Below are positions 41,688 through 50,590 of a DNA stretch of 60,339 bases, piece after piece. The stretch comes from Pseudomonadota bacterium (lineage in GTDB: Bacteria > Myxococcota > Myxococcia > Myxococcales > Anaeromyxobacteraceae): assembly GCA_023428085.1 (NCBI GenBank), contig JAEYZK010000120.1, positions 1 through 60,339 of the forward strand, given 5' to 3'. The notes beneath the pieces are model-generated. The model ran no database searches. It was not told where the DNA came from and worked only from the letters and a program-made list of their open reading frames with translations. Position numbers and translations under genes: made by a program. Each line of letters opens with the position of its first letter. Position 1 is the first letter of the stretch.

Positions 41688-42695
41688 TCACATGGCGGGC
41701 TTCTCGGTCTCCACGTTCTCCTTGGTGACGACGGTGTTCTCCAGCGGCACCATCTCGGGAACCTGCTCGCCCTTCATGACCTTGATGAGCGTCTCGATGG
41801 CGAGTTCACCGTTGCGGAACGGAGGCTGCAGGATCGTCGAGTACTGGACGCCGGCGCGGATGTTGTCGAAGGCGCCCGCCTCGCCGTTGATGCCGACGAT
41901 GATCGGCTTGAAGTCCTTGCCGCTCTCCTTGAGGGCCTGGATGAAGCCCTTGGCCATGGTGTCGTCCTCGGCGTAGACGCCCTTGATCTTGTCGCCGAAG
42001 CGGGTGATCAGGTCGCGGGAGGCGACGAGCGCCTTCTGCTGGTCGAAGTCGGCGTTGACGTAGGCGAGTTCGGTGATCTTCGCGCCGATCTCCTTCAGGC
42101 CGTCGCGGAAGCCGCCGGTGCGTGCGATCTCGGTGCCGTTGCCGGCCTGGCCGGCGATGATGACGAAGCCGCCCTCCTTGCCCATGGCGTCGTTGAGCAG
42201 GGTCGCGTTCTTCTTGCCCTGGTCGTACTTGTCGGCGCCCACGAACGAGGCGACGTGCTTCATCGACTCCTCGCCCGCCTTCGTGTCGATGGCGACGACG
42301 GGAATGCCCGCCTGCTCGGCGGCCATGAGGCCCGGCAGGTAGCTGTTCTCGTCCGCCGGCCAGAAGAGGATGCCGTCGACGCCACGCGACACGCAGGCGT
42401 TGAACTGCTCGGCGCCGGTCTGGGCCGAGAACTCCTCGCTGACGATCGTCAGCTTCACCTTGGCGGCGTCGGCCGCCGACTGCGCGCCCTCATTGGCGGG
42501 AGTGACGTAGGGGTGGGAGTTCGCCAGCGTGACGTAGCAGATCTCCTTCCCCTCGACGGAACCGCCGGCGGCTGCGCTCTGGCTCGGATCCGCCGGTGCG
42601 CTCTGCGCGGGGCCGGCGGTCGCAGAGGAACAGCCGGCGAGCGCCATCAGGACCGCGGCGGCCGATGCCACCACCGTCTTGCGACCTGTGAACAT
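41688..42695 (-). CDS. Sugar ABC transporter substrate-binding lipoprotein
   Basis: A 335-residue lipoprotein. The lipobox MALAGC gives the acylated Cys22, followed by a Ser/Ala/Pro linker. The rest is a type 1 periplasmic-binding fold (about 50-320), like RbsB/XylF sugar receptors, with VSRGVDGILFWPADENSY and GIPVVAIDTK. It captures a sugar or polyol for the permease pair encoded upstream in the same operon. It is the last gene of that operon, 9 bases after the second permease. The ligand is not evident. Confidence 0.92.
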   Translation of the reverse strand: MFTGRKTVVASAAAVLMALAGCSSATAGPAQSAPADPSQSAAAGGSVEGKEICYVTLANSHPYVTPANEGAQSAADAAKVKLTIVSEEFSAQTGAEQFNACVSRGVDGILFWPADENSYLPGLMAAEQAGIPVVAIDTKAGEESMKHVASFVGADKYDQGKKNATLLNDAMGKEGGFVIIAGQAGNGTEIARTGGFRDGLKEIGAKITELAYVNADFDQQKALVASRDLITRFGDKIKGVYAEDDTMAKGFIQALKESGKDFKPIIVGINGEAGAFDNIRAGVQYSTILQPPFRNGELAIETLIKVMKGEQVPEMVPLENTVVTKENVETEKPAM

Positions 42696-42704
42696 GCGTT
42701 TCTC

Positions 42705-43715
42705 CTAGTGGGTCGTAGGTGTTGCGGATTCGTCCCTCACGACTCGATGCGTGCGGAAAGCCGTGCGTCGATCGCTGCCGGCCAGGCGGTCGAGAGCGAT
42801 CAGCAGGATCAGGAGCAGGCCGGTGTAGATGGCCTGGGTGTAGGCGGGAACCCCGCTGAACTCCAGCAGCGTCGTGAGCGCGCCCAGCGCTATGACGCCA
42901 CCGAGGGTGGCGAGGGCCGAGCCACGGCCGCCCTCGAGCCGCGTGCCGCCGATGACGACCGCCGTGATGGCCGGGATGAGCATCGTCGAGCCGGCCACCG
43001 GGGAGCCGGCGGCGTTGCTCAGCGACTGCAGCACTCCCGCGGCACCGCTGAGGAAGCCGGAGAAGACGAACACGAGGGCGAGGTAGCGGTTCGGCTTGAT
43101 GCCCGCCGAGGCTGCCGCGGCAGGGTTGCCGCCCACCGCGTAGAGGTTGCGGCCCATCGGCGTCCAGCGCAGCCAGACCAGCATGAGCAGCGCCATCGTG
43201 AGGAAGATGAGCGACCTCGGCGTGAGGATCTCCGCCACCCGGGCGGTCAGCCCCAGGCCGAAGGTGGCGTCCTGCGAACTCAGCGGATACGAGTTCGTCA
43301 GCAGCAGGGCGAGCGAGGCGAAGATCAGCAGCGAGGCCAGGGTCGCCACCAGGGAGCTGATCTTGAACACGACCACCACGACGGCGTTGAAGGCACCGAT
43401 CAGGGCGCCGACGGCGAGGCCGCACAGCAGTGCCGGCACGTTGCCGAGGACCGGCTGGAGGCCGATGGTGGTGATGCCCGCCATCGACAGCGTGGAGCCG
43501 ACCGACAGGTCGATCTGGCCGGCGATCAGGACGGGGGTGAGGCCCAGGGCGAGCAGCCCGACGATGGTCGCGCGGTCGAGCACCGAACGCAGCGTGCTGA
43601 CGGCGAAGAAGTCCGACAGCAGCAGCGCCCCGAGGATGGCGACCGCCACCAGGACGATGACGAGCCTGAACCTCACTGCTGTGTCGAGGAGGGAGCGGGG
43701 AGTGAGGCGGTTCAT
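42705..43715 (-). CDS. Sugar ABC transporter permease (RbsC-like), second
   Basis: A 336-residue permease with about eight or nine hydrophobic helices. LIAGQIDLSVGSTLSMAG near the N-terminus and AVGGNPAAAASAGI followed by GTRLEGGRG are the family motifs of ribose/xylose-type permeases. It pairs with the preceding permease gene, overlapping it by 4 bases (ATGA). Two different permeases suggest a heterodimeric channel. Confidence 0.93.
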   Translation of the reverse strand: MNRLTPRSLLDTAVRFRLVIVLVAVAILGALLLSDFFAVSTLRSVLDRATIVGLLALGLTPVLIAGQIDLSVGSTLSMAGITTIGLQPVLGNVPALLCGLAVGALIGAFNAVVVVVFKISSLVATLASLLIFASLALLLTNSYPLSSQDATFGLGLTARVAEILTPRSLIFLTMALLMLVWLRWTPMGRNLYAVGGNPAAAASAGIKPNRYLALVFVFSGFLSGAAGVLQSLSNAAGSPVAGSTMLIPAITAVVIGGTRLEGGRGSALATLGGVIALGALTTLLEFSGVPAYTQAIYTGLLLILLIALDRLAGSDRRTAFRTHRVVRDESATPTTH

Positions 43716-44707
43716 GCGCGGTTGGCCCTCCGTCGGAAGTAGACGTCGACGCCGACTGCGACGACGACGATGAGGCCGGTGACGAGATCCCGTGCCTGGG
43801 TGGGGAGACCGGCGAGGATGATGATGTTGCCGATCAGCGCCGTCACCAGGACGCCGCCGACAGTCCTGACGATGCTGCCGCTGCCGCCGAAGAGGCTGGT
43901 GCCTCCGATGACGACGGCCGTGATGGCGACGAACTCGTAGCCGGTGCCGACGATCGGGCGCACCTGGCCGTTGCTGAGGGCGAGCAGCACCCCGCAGAGG
44001 CCCGACAGGAAGCCGGTCAGGGTGAAGGCGAAAGCCTTCGTGAACCTCACGGGGACGCCGCTGGCGAGAGCGGCGTCGTAGTTGCCGCCGACGGCGAACG
44101 TCCAGCGTCCGAGCGCCGTCCTGGAGAGGACCGGCCACAGCACCAGCGCGACCAGCACGAAGATCCACACGAACACCGGGACCCCGAGGCGGGAGCCCGA
44201 CACGAAGTCGGCCAGCCCGCTGGGCTGGGCGTAGAGGATGCCGCCGCCGGTGACGAGCTGGCTGACCCCGAGCAGCACCGAGCCGGTGCCGAGGGTCGCG
44301 ATGATCGGGTTGATGCGCAGGTAGCCGACCAGCAGGCCGTTGACGAAGCCGCCGGCGGTGGCGATGACGAGACCCGCCAGCGGTGCCCCCACGACCCCCA
44401 GGACGGGAGCGCCGCCGAGCGAGATCAGGCCGCCCAGGGCGATCAGCGCGGGGATGGAGAGGTCGGCCATGCCGCCGGCGACGGCGATGAACGCCACGCC
44501 GAGGGCCACCAGGCCCACCGTCGCGTTCGCGTTGAGGACGTTGACGAGGTTGCCGGCAGTGAGGAACTGCGGCGAGGTCAGCGCGCCGATCACGAGGATG
44601 ACCACCAGCGCTATCGGCACGCTGAGCCTGGTGAACCAGGTGCTCGCCTGCGAGTAGCGCGGAGCGGCGGGGATCGTCGGTTCGGCTGTTGCGGTGGCGG
44701 TGCTCAT
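43712..44707 (-). CDS. Sugar ABC transporter permease (RbsC-like), first
   Basis: A 331-residue permease with about nine hydrophobic helices. The loop AVGGNYDAALASGVPV and the motif GTSLFGGSGSI are conserved. The soluble N-terminal part (about 35 residues) is Ala/Thr-rich. The start overlaps the ATPase stop (ATGA), and the stop overlaps the next permease start. It probably forms the membrane pore with its neighbour. Confidence 0.93.
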   Translation of the reverse strand: MSTATATAEPTIPAAPRYSQASTWFTRLSVPIALVVILVIGALTSPQFLTAGNLVNVLNANATVGLVALGVAFIAVAGGMADLSIPALIALGGLISLGGAPVLGVVGAPLAGLVIATAGGFVNGLLVGYLRINPIIATLGTGSVLLGVSQLVTGGGILYAQPSGLADFVSGSRLGVPVFVWIFVLVALVLWPVLSRTALGRWTFAVGGNYDAALASGVPVRFTKAFAFTLTGFLSGLCGVLLALSNGQVRPIVGTGYEFVAITAVVIGGTSLFGGSGSIVRTVGGVLVTALIGNIIILAGLPTQARDLVTGLIVVVAVGVDVYFRRRANRA

Positions 44708-46200
44708 GCCAGCACCTGCCCGGTGGCGGCGTGCATCACGCTCTCCTCGGTGGCGTCGGATCGGGGGATCTCGGCTACCACTTCGCCCTCGTGCAGGACG
44801 AAGATCCTGTCGCAGACGGCGAGCAGTTCGGGTAGCTCCGAGCTGATCATCAGGACGGCGCCACCCTCGGCGGCGAACTCCCCGATGATGTGGTGGATGT
44901 CGGCCTTCGCTCCGACGTCGATGCCGCGCGTCGGCTCGTCGAGGATGAGGACGGCGGGCTTGCTGAGCAGCCACTTGCCGAGGACGACCTTCTGCTGGTT
45001 GCCGCCGCTGAAGGCGCCGATCGGCCGCTCGATCAGCGGCGGATTGACCTTCAGCCGCGCCGTGATGTCGCGGACGACTGCCCGCTCGCGCCGCAGGAAC
45101 ACCAGCAGGGCGTTGGTCATCCTCGTGATGATCGACAGGGTCACGTTCTCCCGCACCGACAGGTCGGGGATGATGCCCTGGAGCTTGCGGTCCTCGGGGA
45201 CCAGGGCGATCCCGGCCGCGGCCCGCCGGCGCGGACCCCGTCCCTTCACCGGCTTGCCGTTGAGGGTGATCGTGCCCGAGTCGATGCCGTCCAGCCCGAA
45301 GATCGCGCGCGCGACCTCGGTGCGTCCCGACCCGACGAGGCCCGCCAGCCCCACGATCTCGCGCTCCCTGACGTCCACGCTGATGTCGGCGAACCTGCCC
45401 TCGGCCGAGATCGAGTCGACGGCGAGCACCGTCCTGCCGGGTTCGAGGTCGAGCTTGGGGAACATCTCGCTGAGCTCGCGCCCGACCATCAGCCTGACGA
45501 TCTCGTGCGGACGGATGCCGTCGATCCTGCGGGTCTCGATGCGGCGGCCGTCCCGGAGCACCGTGACCCTGTCGCTGATCGCCATGACCTCCTTGAGGCG
45601 GTGGCTGATGTAGATGATCGCGATGCCCTGGGAGCGCATCCTGTCGATCACCCCGAACAGCACCTGGGTCTCCTTCTCGCCCAGCGAGGAGGTGGGTTCG
45701 TCGAAGACGACGATGCGCGGCCCGGTGAGGACGACCTTGGCGATCTCGACGAGTTGCTGCTGGCTGATGGAGAGGCCGCCGACACGCGCGCGGGGGTCGA
45801 TGCCGGTCTGCAGGACGTCGAGGACCCGCCTGGCGTCCTGGGTGATCCGCCGCTGGTCGACGAAGGGTCCGCTGCGGGGCATGGCGCCGAGGGTGATGTT
45901 CTCGGCCACCGACAGGTCGGGGACGAGGTTCAGCTCCTGGTAGACCATGCCGATGCCGTGGCGACGGGCGTCGTCGGGCCCGCCGAGGCGGACCTCCTCG
46001 CCGTTCACCTCGATGCTGCCCTGGTCGGGCTCGTACAGCCCGTTGAGTATCTTCATCAGGGTGGACTTGCCGGCGCCGTTCTCCCCGACGACCGAGTGCA
46101 CCTCACCGGCCTCGACGTCGAAGTCGACCTCGGTGAGCGCCCTGACTCCGGGGAAGGACTTGGTGATCCCCTTCATGGCGAGGACGGGAGGAGTTGTCAC
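44704..46200 (-). CDS. Two-domain sugar ABC transporter ATPase (RbsA/XylG/MglA type)
   Basis: A 498-residue protein made of two ABC domains. The first has Walker A GENGAGKST and Walker B VVFDEPTSSL, with a degenerate signature (LSISQQQ). The second has an altered Walker A-like GLVGSGRTE, signature SGGNQQKVVLGKWL and Walker B LILDEPTRGID. Such proteins energise monosaccharide import by RbsC-type permeases. It starts at GTG (VTTPPVLAMKG), overlapping the DUF4432 gene by 4 bases. Confidence 0.95.
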   Translation of the reverse strand: MTTPPVLAMKGITKSFPGVRALTEVDFDVEAGEVHSVVGENGAGKSTLMKILNGLYEPDQGSIEVNGEEVRLGGPDDARRHGIGMVYQELNLVPDLSVAENITLGAMPRSGPFVDQRRITQDARRVLDVLQTGIDPRARVGGLSISQQQLVEIAKVVLTGPRIVVFDEPTSSLGEKETQVLFGVIDRMRSQGIAIIYISHRLKEVMAISDRVTVLRDGRRIETRRIDGIRPHEIVRLMVGRELSEMFPKLDLEPGRTVLAVDSISAEGRFADISVDVREREIVGLAGLVGSGRTEVARAIFGLDGIDSGTITLNGKPVKGRGPRRRAAAGIALVPEDRKLQGIIPDLSVRENVTLSIITRMTNALLVFLRRERAVVRDITARLKVNPPLIERPIGAFSGGNQQKVVLGKWLLSKPAVLILDEPTRGIDVGAKADIHHIIGEFAAEGGAVLMISSELPELLAVCDRIFVLHEGEVVAEIPRSDATEESVMHAATGQVLA

Positions 46201-47231
46201 AGCTGGCTCCCTACGAGCGAGTCCGACAGGACGAAATCGATGGCATAGGACACCGCCGCGCCCGGGGCGAGGGTGGGGAGGATGCCGGCGGCCTGGGTGC
46301 CGGCGCGGCCGGCGAAGCTGTTGACGTTCACGGGTTCGAGCCCCATGACGTAGTGGCCTTCGCCGCTCATCTTCCACTGGTGCATGCCGGGCAGGGTGTG
46401 GGTGTCGAAGTGGAGTTCGAGCCTGGTGTTGATGGCGGGGTTGTCGATCGCCACCCGCGCCGTGCGCCGGTCGTCGAAGTCGTGGCCGAACACCTGCTCG
46501 CGATAGCCGGACTGCGGCGCCTCGATCTGGTGCCAGCGGCCCGCGCCGCTGCGGGCGTCGGCGTCCCGGGGGACCACCTCGCGCGAGGGGATGTCGAGGC
46601 TCGCTCCCTCGTCCAGCAGGGGCCAGCCGACGTTGACGTGGTACAGCACCATGTGGCCGGTGGGGACGTGGCCGGCGTTCCTGACGGTGTCGCGCAGCCT
46701 GAGGACGTTGCCACCCAGCGGAGCCGACCACGTGCGTTCGAGGACGAGGTCCTCGCCGAACACGACGGCCTGCCGCGCGGTCCCGGCGATGACGAGCTGG
46801 TCGTCCTCGATGCCCGCCCTGGTGACGGAGACCGGGATCGAGCCGATCCGCCCGTGCATGGGGTACTCGACACCGTCGAGTTCGGTGGAAGGGCCGAAGG
46901 TGTCGAGGCCGCAGGTGGCGAGCAGGCCGCCGCCGAAGCCGCGCAGCCAGCCCCTGCCGGTGTGCTCGGCCAGCCAGGGGGACGGCAAGCCCGTCGGCGA
47001 CATCCACGCCAGCGGGACCCCGCGCCAGGTGACCTGCCCGAGGTCGAGCGCCCTGTCGGGGTGCAGTTCCACCTCGAGGCCGCCGCCGGTCACCAGCCGG
47101 AACCTGCGTGCGCCCCTGGCGGGCCCTTCCGCTTCAATGAATCGGTCGATGCGCGCGACCTGGCCCTGGGAGCCGACCCAGCGGGGCAGTTCGTCGACCG
47201 CCCTGCCGAAGACGTTGGTGGTGACGGTCAT
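46197..47231 (-). CDS. DUF4432 aldose-1-epimerase-like protein
   Basis: A 344-residue beta-sandwich protein of the galactose-mutarotase superfamily. Motifs include VELHPDRALDLGQVTWRG, GGLLATCGLDTFG and HVNVGWPLLDEGA. Such proteins act on sugar anomers or related carbohydrates; the substrate is unknown. The position between the transporter and the PMI-like gene supports a role in using the imported sugar. It overlaps both neighbours by 4 bases. Confidence 0.85.
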   Translation of the reverse strand: MTVTTNVFGRAVDELPRWVGSQGQVARIDRFIEAEGPARGARRFRLVTGGGLEVELHPDRALDLGQVTWRGVPLAWMSPTGLPSPWLAEHTGRGWLRGFGGGLLATCGLDTFGPSTELDGVEYPMHGRIGSIPVSVTRAGIEDDQLVIAGTARQAVVFGEDLVLERTWSAPLGGNVLRLRDTVRNAGHVPTGHMVLYHVNVGWPLLDEGASLDIPSREVVPRDADARSGAGRWHQIEAPQSGYREQVFGHDFDDRRTARVAIDNPAINTRLELHFDTHTLPGMHQWKMSGEGHYVMGLEPVNVNSFAGRAGTQAAGILPTLAPGAAVSYAIDFVLSDSLVGSQL

Positions 47232-48493
47232 GCGCGTGCTGCCGCGACGGCGCCGGTGTCGGACGCCAGCTCGGAGTTGCCCGGCCCGAAGTGCTTGAGC
47301 AGGACGAGGTCCGCGCTGGGGTGGGTGTTCACGATGGTCACGCCGTCCCCGGCGGCGGAGGCGGTCACGAAGTACTCGTCATGGGAGAACTGCCCGTAGC
47401 GGATCGAGGAGATCGCGCTCACGACCTGGCCGTTGACGGTGCCCGAGCCGTCCACAGCGATGAAGCCGTACGCATCGCTGTCCGCCACGGTCACCGAGCC
47501 GCCCGGGAACACGGTGAGCTCCTTCGCGCTGAAGGCGGTGGACCTGTAGGTGATCCACTTCTCGCGGTAGGAGCGCCCCCCGGCGGCCTCGCTGGCGGAG
47601 GTCTCGAGGGCGGGGGAGAAGCGGTGGCTCCAGAACTCCGGGTCGGCGTTCTTCTCCCAGTCCACGATCTCCACGACGAAGTCGAGGTCGCCCCACTTGT
47701 CCTGCGGGATGTCCTTCCACAGCAACTCATCGGGCACCTCGCGGTTGTTCGACCACGACTCGGTCATGGCGAAGACGTCGCTCGCGCGCTGCGGCTCGTA
47801 GGTGCACATGGACGCCGGGGCGTGCAGCACGCCCGGCGGCACGTCCCAGCCGGTGCCGGGCGTGATGGCGTAGGCCTTCGACAGGTCGGTGATCCTGTTG
47901 TCGCCGCCCTTGAGGAACAGTTCGAGCTTGTCGAGGAGCTGTTGGCGGGTCGTCTCGGGGTGCAGGCCGAAGAACGTGTAGGGGAACATCCCCGGGTGGT
48001 TGTTGTACTGGGGCGGGAAGTAGTAGGCCTCGGGCTTGCCGAGCTTGCCGACCAGCGCCGCGTGCTCGTCCCGCTGGTGGATGTGGAAGGGCAGCGGCCA
48101 CTGGTTGTCGAAGAACTTGGAGTACATCGGCCAGGCGCCGTGCTCGGCCCACAGGTGGCCGATGGCGGCGTCCTTGAAGTGGGCGACGAACTCGTCCAGC
48201 GGGAGCACCTCGCCGTCGGTCCCGACGATGAGGCTGAGGCCCTCGTAGGGATCGGTCCGGGGGCCGTTCTCGGCGCGGATGGCGCTGGCGAACCAGCGCT
48301 CGTCGATGCCGCCGCGGTCCTTGCCCAGCGGGAAGTAGTCGGAAGGATGGAGGCGCAGGCGCTTGGCGGGAGTGCAGAAGGACCGCGGCACCCAGGTGGG
48401 GGCCAGCCGCAACACGCCGCCGCCGGCCTCCATCGCGCGTTCGAAGCTCGCCTCGGAGGAGGTGACGCCGTCGTACGGTCCTGCCTTTGTCAT
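47228..48493 (-). CDS. Mannose-6-phosphate-isomerase-like cupin
   Basis: A 421-residue cupin-type protein. PLPFHIHQRDEHAA (H137, H139), KPEAYYF and DVPPGVLHAPAS reproduce the metal-binding pattern of type I phosphomannose isomerases (QxH, KxE, and H). It may isomerise the sugar brought in by the ABC system, or a different aldose/ketose. It is the first gene of the operon and starts at the ATG at 48493. The C-terminal half is a second cupin-like beta region. Confidence 0.75.
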   Translation of the reverse strand: MTKAGPYDGVTSSEASFERAMEAGGGVLRLAPTWVPRSFCTPAKRLRLHPSDYFPLGKDRGGIDERWFASAIRAENGPRTDPYEGLSLIVGTDGEVLPLDEFVAHFKDAAIGHLWAEHGAWPMYSKFFDNQWPLPFHIHQRDEHAALVGKLGKPEAYYFPPQYNNHPGMFPYTFFGLHPETTRQQLLDKLELFLKGGDNRITDLSKAYAITPGTGWDVPPGVLHAPASMCTYEPQRASDVFAMTESWSNNREVPDELLWKDIPQDKWGDLDFVVEIVDWEKNADPEFWSHRFSPALETSASEAAGGRSYREKWITYRSTAFSAKELTVFPGGSVTVADSDAYGFIAVDGSGTVNGQVVSAISSIRYGQFSHDEYFVTASAAGDGVTIVNTHPSADLVLLKHFGPGNSELASDTGAVAAARA

Positions 48494-48595
48494 GTCATGC
48501 CCTCTTCCGGCGCCGTCTGGGGCGGCGCCATCGCCGTCCGCGGGAGCCAGCCGCCCCGCGTGTCAGGACCCGCAGCGTCGTCGCTGGAGTCGTGG

Positions 48596-48623
48596 TTCAT
48601 TGAACCGGATTTGTTTCAGTGAA
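48596..48623. promoter_or_regulatory. Paired palindromic operator upstream of the sugar operon
   Basis: TTCATTGAA (48596-48604) and TTCAGTGAA (48615-48623) are two near-identical 9-base palindromes with centres 19 bases apart. They lie about 100 bases upstream of the PMI-like gene. A sugar-responsive repressor could bind both on the same DNA face. Confidence 0.5.
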
Positions 48624-48686
48624 GCTACTGGGAAGCCGTGGTGGCTGTCAAGGGGTCGTGACGAAACTCTCGGACGGATCGGACAC

Positions 48687-48692
48687 TAGGAT
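48687..48692 (+). promoter_or_regulatory. -10 element TAGGAT of the small gene before tlyA
   Basis: TAGGAT followed by 6 bases and then GTG at 48699, which would give a leaderless or near-leaderless mRNA. No convincing -35 box is seen. Confidence 0.5.
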
Positions 48693-48698
48693 GACCGC

Positions 48699-48866
48699 GT
48701 GACGAACCAGGCCCAGCCCGAACCTCCCGTGACAGGCGAGGCGAGCATCGACGAGGCCCTCGCAGCCCTCGATCTCGGCGACGACGTCGGCACGCACCAC
48801 GAACAACTCGCCGCCGCGCTGGAGGTGCTCCAGCGGGCGCTGAACGGGGCCGACGAGCAGCGGTGA
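48699..48866 (+). CDS. Short conserved protein before tlyA
   Basis: A 55-residue protein starting at GTG (VTNQAQPEPPVTGE) and ending in NGADEQR. The core ASIDEALAALDLGDDV and EQLAAALEVLQRAL forms two amphipathic helices, like the short acidic proteins often encoded before tlyA in actinobacteria. The function is unknown. The stop overlaps the tlyA GTG (GTGA). An ATG a few bases upstream is immediately closed by a stop, so the GTG is the only workable start. Confidence 0.7.
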   Translation: MTNQAQPEPPVTGEASIDEALAALDLGDDVGTHHEQLAAALEVLQRALNGADEQR

Positions 48867-49651
48867 GCCGCCTCGACTCCGAACTCGTGACGCGCGGGTT
48901 GGTGCGCTCGCGGACCGCCGCCCAGTCGGCCATCGCCGCCGGGGTGGTGACGGTGAACGGCAACCCCGCCGCCAAGCCGTCCCAGCAGGTCGGCCGGCAG
49001 GACGCGATAGTCGTCACCCAGGCCGACCACTACGTGTCGCGCGCCGCCCACAAGCTGCTCGGCGCGCTCGCCGAGTCGGGCACGAGGATCCCGCCGCGGG
49101 TGCTGGACGCCGGCGCCTCCACCGGTGGCTTCACGCAGGTGTGTCTGGAGGCCGGCGCCGAGCGGGTGTACGCGGTGGACGTCGGGCACGGGCAACTCGA
49201 CGAGCGGCTGCGGGCCGACCCGCGGGTCACGGTCTGGGAGCGGACCAACCTCAGGTCGCTCGACCTCGGCCACGTCGGAGGCGTCCCGGTCGGGCTGGTC
49301 GTCGCGGACGTGTCCTTCATCTCGCTGCGCCTGCTGCTCGGGCCCCTGCTGGCGGTGCTGGAGCCGTCGGGCGAGGCGTTGTTGCTCGTCAAGCCGCAGT
49401 TCGAGGTGGGAAGGTCGGGCCTGGACGACCACGGGGTGGTGCGCGACGAGCGGCGCCGGCGCCAGACCGTCGAGGACGTCTGTGACACCGCGGAGGCGCT
49501 CGGCTGGCGCCCGGCGTGGACGGGGGCGAGCCGGCTCCCCGGCGAGAACGGCAACGTCGAGTTCTTCGTCAGGCTGGTCAACGCGGAGGCGGCCGCCCGC
49601 GATGCACAAGCCGGGGTGAACCCCCAGTCAAATGAGGGTGACGGAGATTAG
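48863..49651 (+). CDS. tlyA: TlyA-type 16S/23S rRNA 2'-O-methyltransferase
   Basis: A 262-residue protein. An N-terminal S4 RNA-binding domain (RLDSELVTRGLVRSRTAAQS) is followed by an FtsJ-like methyltransferase (about 60-245) with SRAAHKLLGAL, LDAGASTGGFTQ, VADVSFISLRLL and LVKPQFEVG, giving the K-D-K-E catalytic set. In mycobacteria TlyA methylates C1409 of 16S and C1920 of 23S rRNA and affects capreomycin sensitivity. It starts at GTG in a 4-base overlap with the short gene before it. Confidence 0.95.
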   Translation: MSRLDSELVTRGLVRSRTAAQSAIAAGVVTVNGNPAAKPSQQVGRQDAIVVTQADHYVSRAAHKLLGALAESGTRIPPRVLDAGASTGGFTQVCLEAGAERVYAVDVGHGQLDERLRADPRVTVWERTNLRSLDLGHVGGVPVGLVVADVSFISLRLLLGPLLAVLEPSGEALLLVKPQFEVGRSGLDDHGVVRDERRRRQTVEDVCDTAEALGWRPAWTGASRLPGENGNVEFFVRLVNAEAAARDAQAGVNPQSNEGDGD

Positions 49652-49654
49652 GGT
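49649..49654 (+). promoter_or_regulatory. -10 element TAGGGT of nadK
   Basis: TAGGGT overlaps the tlyA stop codon (49649-49651). Six bases later comes GTG at 49661. This spacing matches those before parA and the pre-tlyA gene. Confidence 0.5.
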
Positions 49655-49660
49655 GTGCTC

Positions 49661-50590
49661 GTGAACGCCGATCGCCGCCTGGTTGCAGTGACAATCCACC
49701 CCCGTCGTCCTGCCGCCCTGGAATCGGCCGTCGAGTTCATCACCGGCATGCACGCGGCGGGCATCCTCACCCTCGTCGGGGAGGGCGAGATCGACCTGCT
49801 CGACGGGCACGTGCCCGCCGACGCGGTCGCCGAGCTGACCGAGCGGGACGCCGGGTCCTGTGAACTGGTGGTCGTCTTCGGCGGCGACGGCAACATCCTG
49901 CGAGCGTCCGAGTGGGCGCTCCCCCTGGAGATCCCCGTGCTCGGCGTGAACCTCGGCCACGTCGGCTTCCTCGCCGAACTCGAATCCTCCGAGGTCGGCT
50001 CGCTCATCGAGCGCGTCGTCGCCCGCGACTACCAGGTCGAGGAGCGCATGACGATCGACGCCGTCGTCCGCAGCCGTCCCGGCGGTGACGTCATCTGGCA
50101 GTCGTTCGCCATCAACGAGTGCTCGATCGAGAAGCTCGCGCGGGAACGCATGCTGGAAGTGCTGGTGCGCATCGACGACAGGCCGCTGTCGCGCTGGGCC
50201 ACCGACGGGGTGCTGGTGGCGACCCCCACCGGCTCGACCGCCTACGCGTTCTCCGCCCACGGGCCGGTCGTCTGGCCGGACATCGACGCGCTGCTGCTCG
50301 TCCCGCTGTCCGCCCACGCGCTGTTCAACCGCCCCGTCGTGCTGAGCGCGAAGACGGCAGTGAGCATCGAGGTGCTGCCCGCCACCCCCAACGGCGTCAT
50401 CTGGTGCGACGGCAGGCGCAGCGTCGAGGTGCCCGCCGGCGCGGTGATCGAGGTCTGCGCCGGGGCGCGCCGGCTGCGGCTGGCGAGGACGTCCGAGCAG
50501 CCCTTCGTCACCCGCCTCGTCCGCAAATTCGACCTGCCGGTCGACGGCTGGCGCGGAGCCGCCGAGAGGGATGCGGCGCATGCTCGTTGA
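49661..50590 (+). CDS. nadK: NAD kinase
   Basis: A 309-residue kinase that makes NADP from NAD. The GGDG motif is in LVVVFGGDGNILRASE, the NE motif in AINECSIEK, and the TPTGSTAYAFSAHG segment is diagnostic. I chose the GTG at 49661, which follows TAGGGT by 6 bases and gives a near-leaderless start. The frame could also begin at GTG 49655, two codons earlier. The C-terminus overlaps recN by about 10 bases. The tlyA-nadK-recN order is the standard actinobacterial one. Confidence 0.95.
   Translation: MNADRRLVAVTIHPRRPAALESAVEFITGMHAAGILTLVGEGEIDLLDGHVPADAVAELTERDAGSCELVVVFGGDGNILRASEWALPLEIPVLGVNLGHVGFLAELESSEVGSLIERVVARDYQVEERMTIDAVVRSRPGGDVIWQSFAINECSIEKLARERMLEVLVRIDDRPLSRWATDGVLVATPTGSTAYAFSAHGPVVWPDIDALLLVPLSAHALFNRPVVLSAKTAVSIEVLPATPNGVIWCDGRRSVEVPAGAVIEVCAGARRLRLARTSEQPFVTRLVRKFDLPVDGWRGAAERDAAHAR

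Noticed and set aside
41685..43742. A 685-codon open frame on the plus strand over the binding protein and permease genes
   Set aside because: It is antisense to recognised ABC transporter genes and is His/Arg/Asp-rich with no motif.
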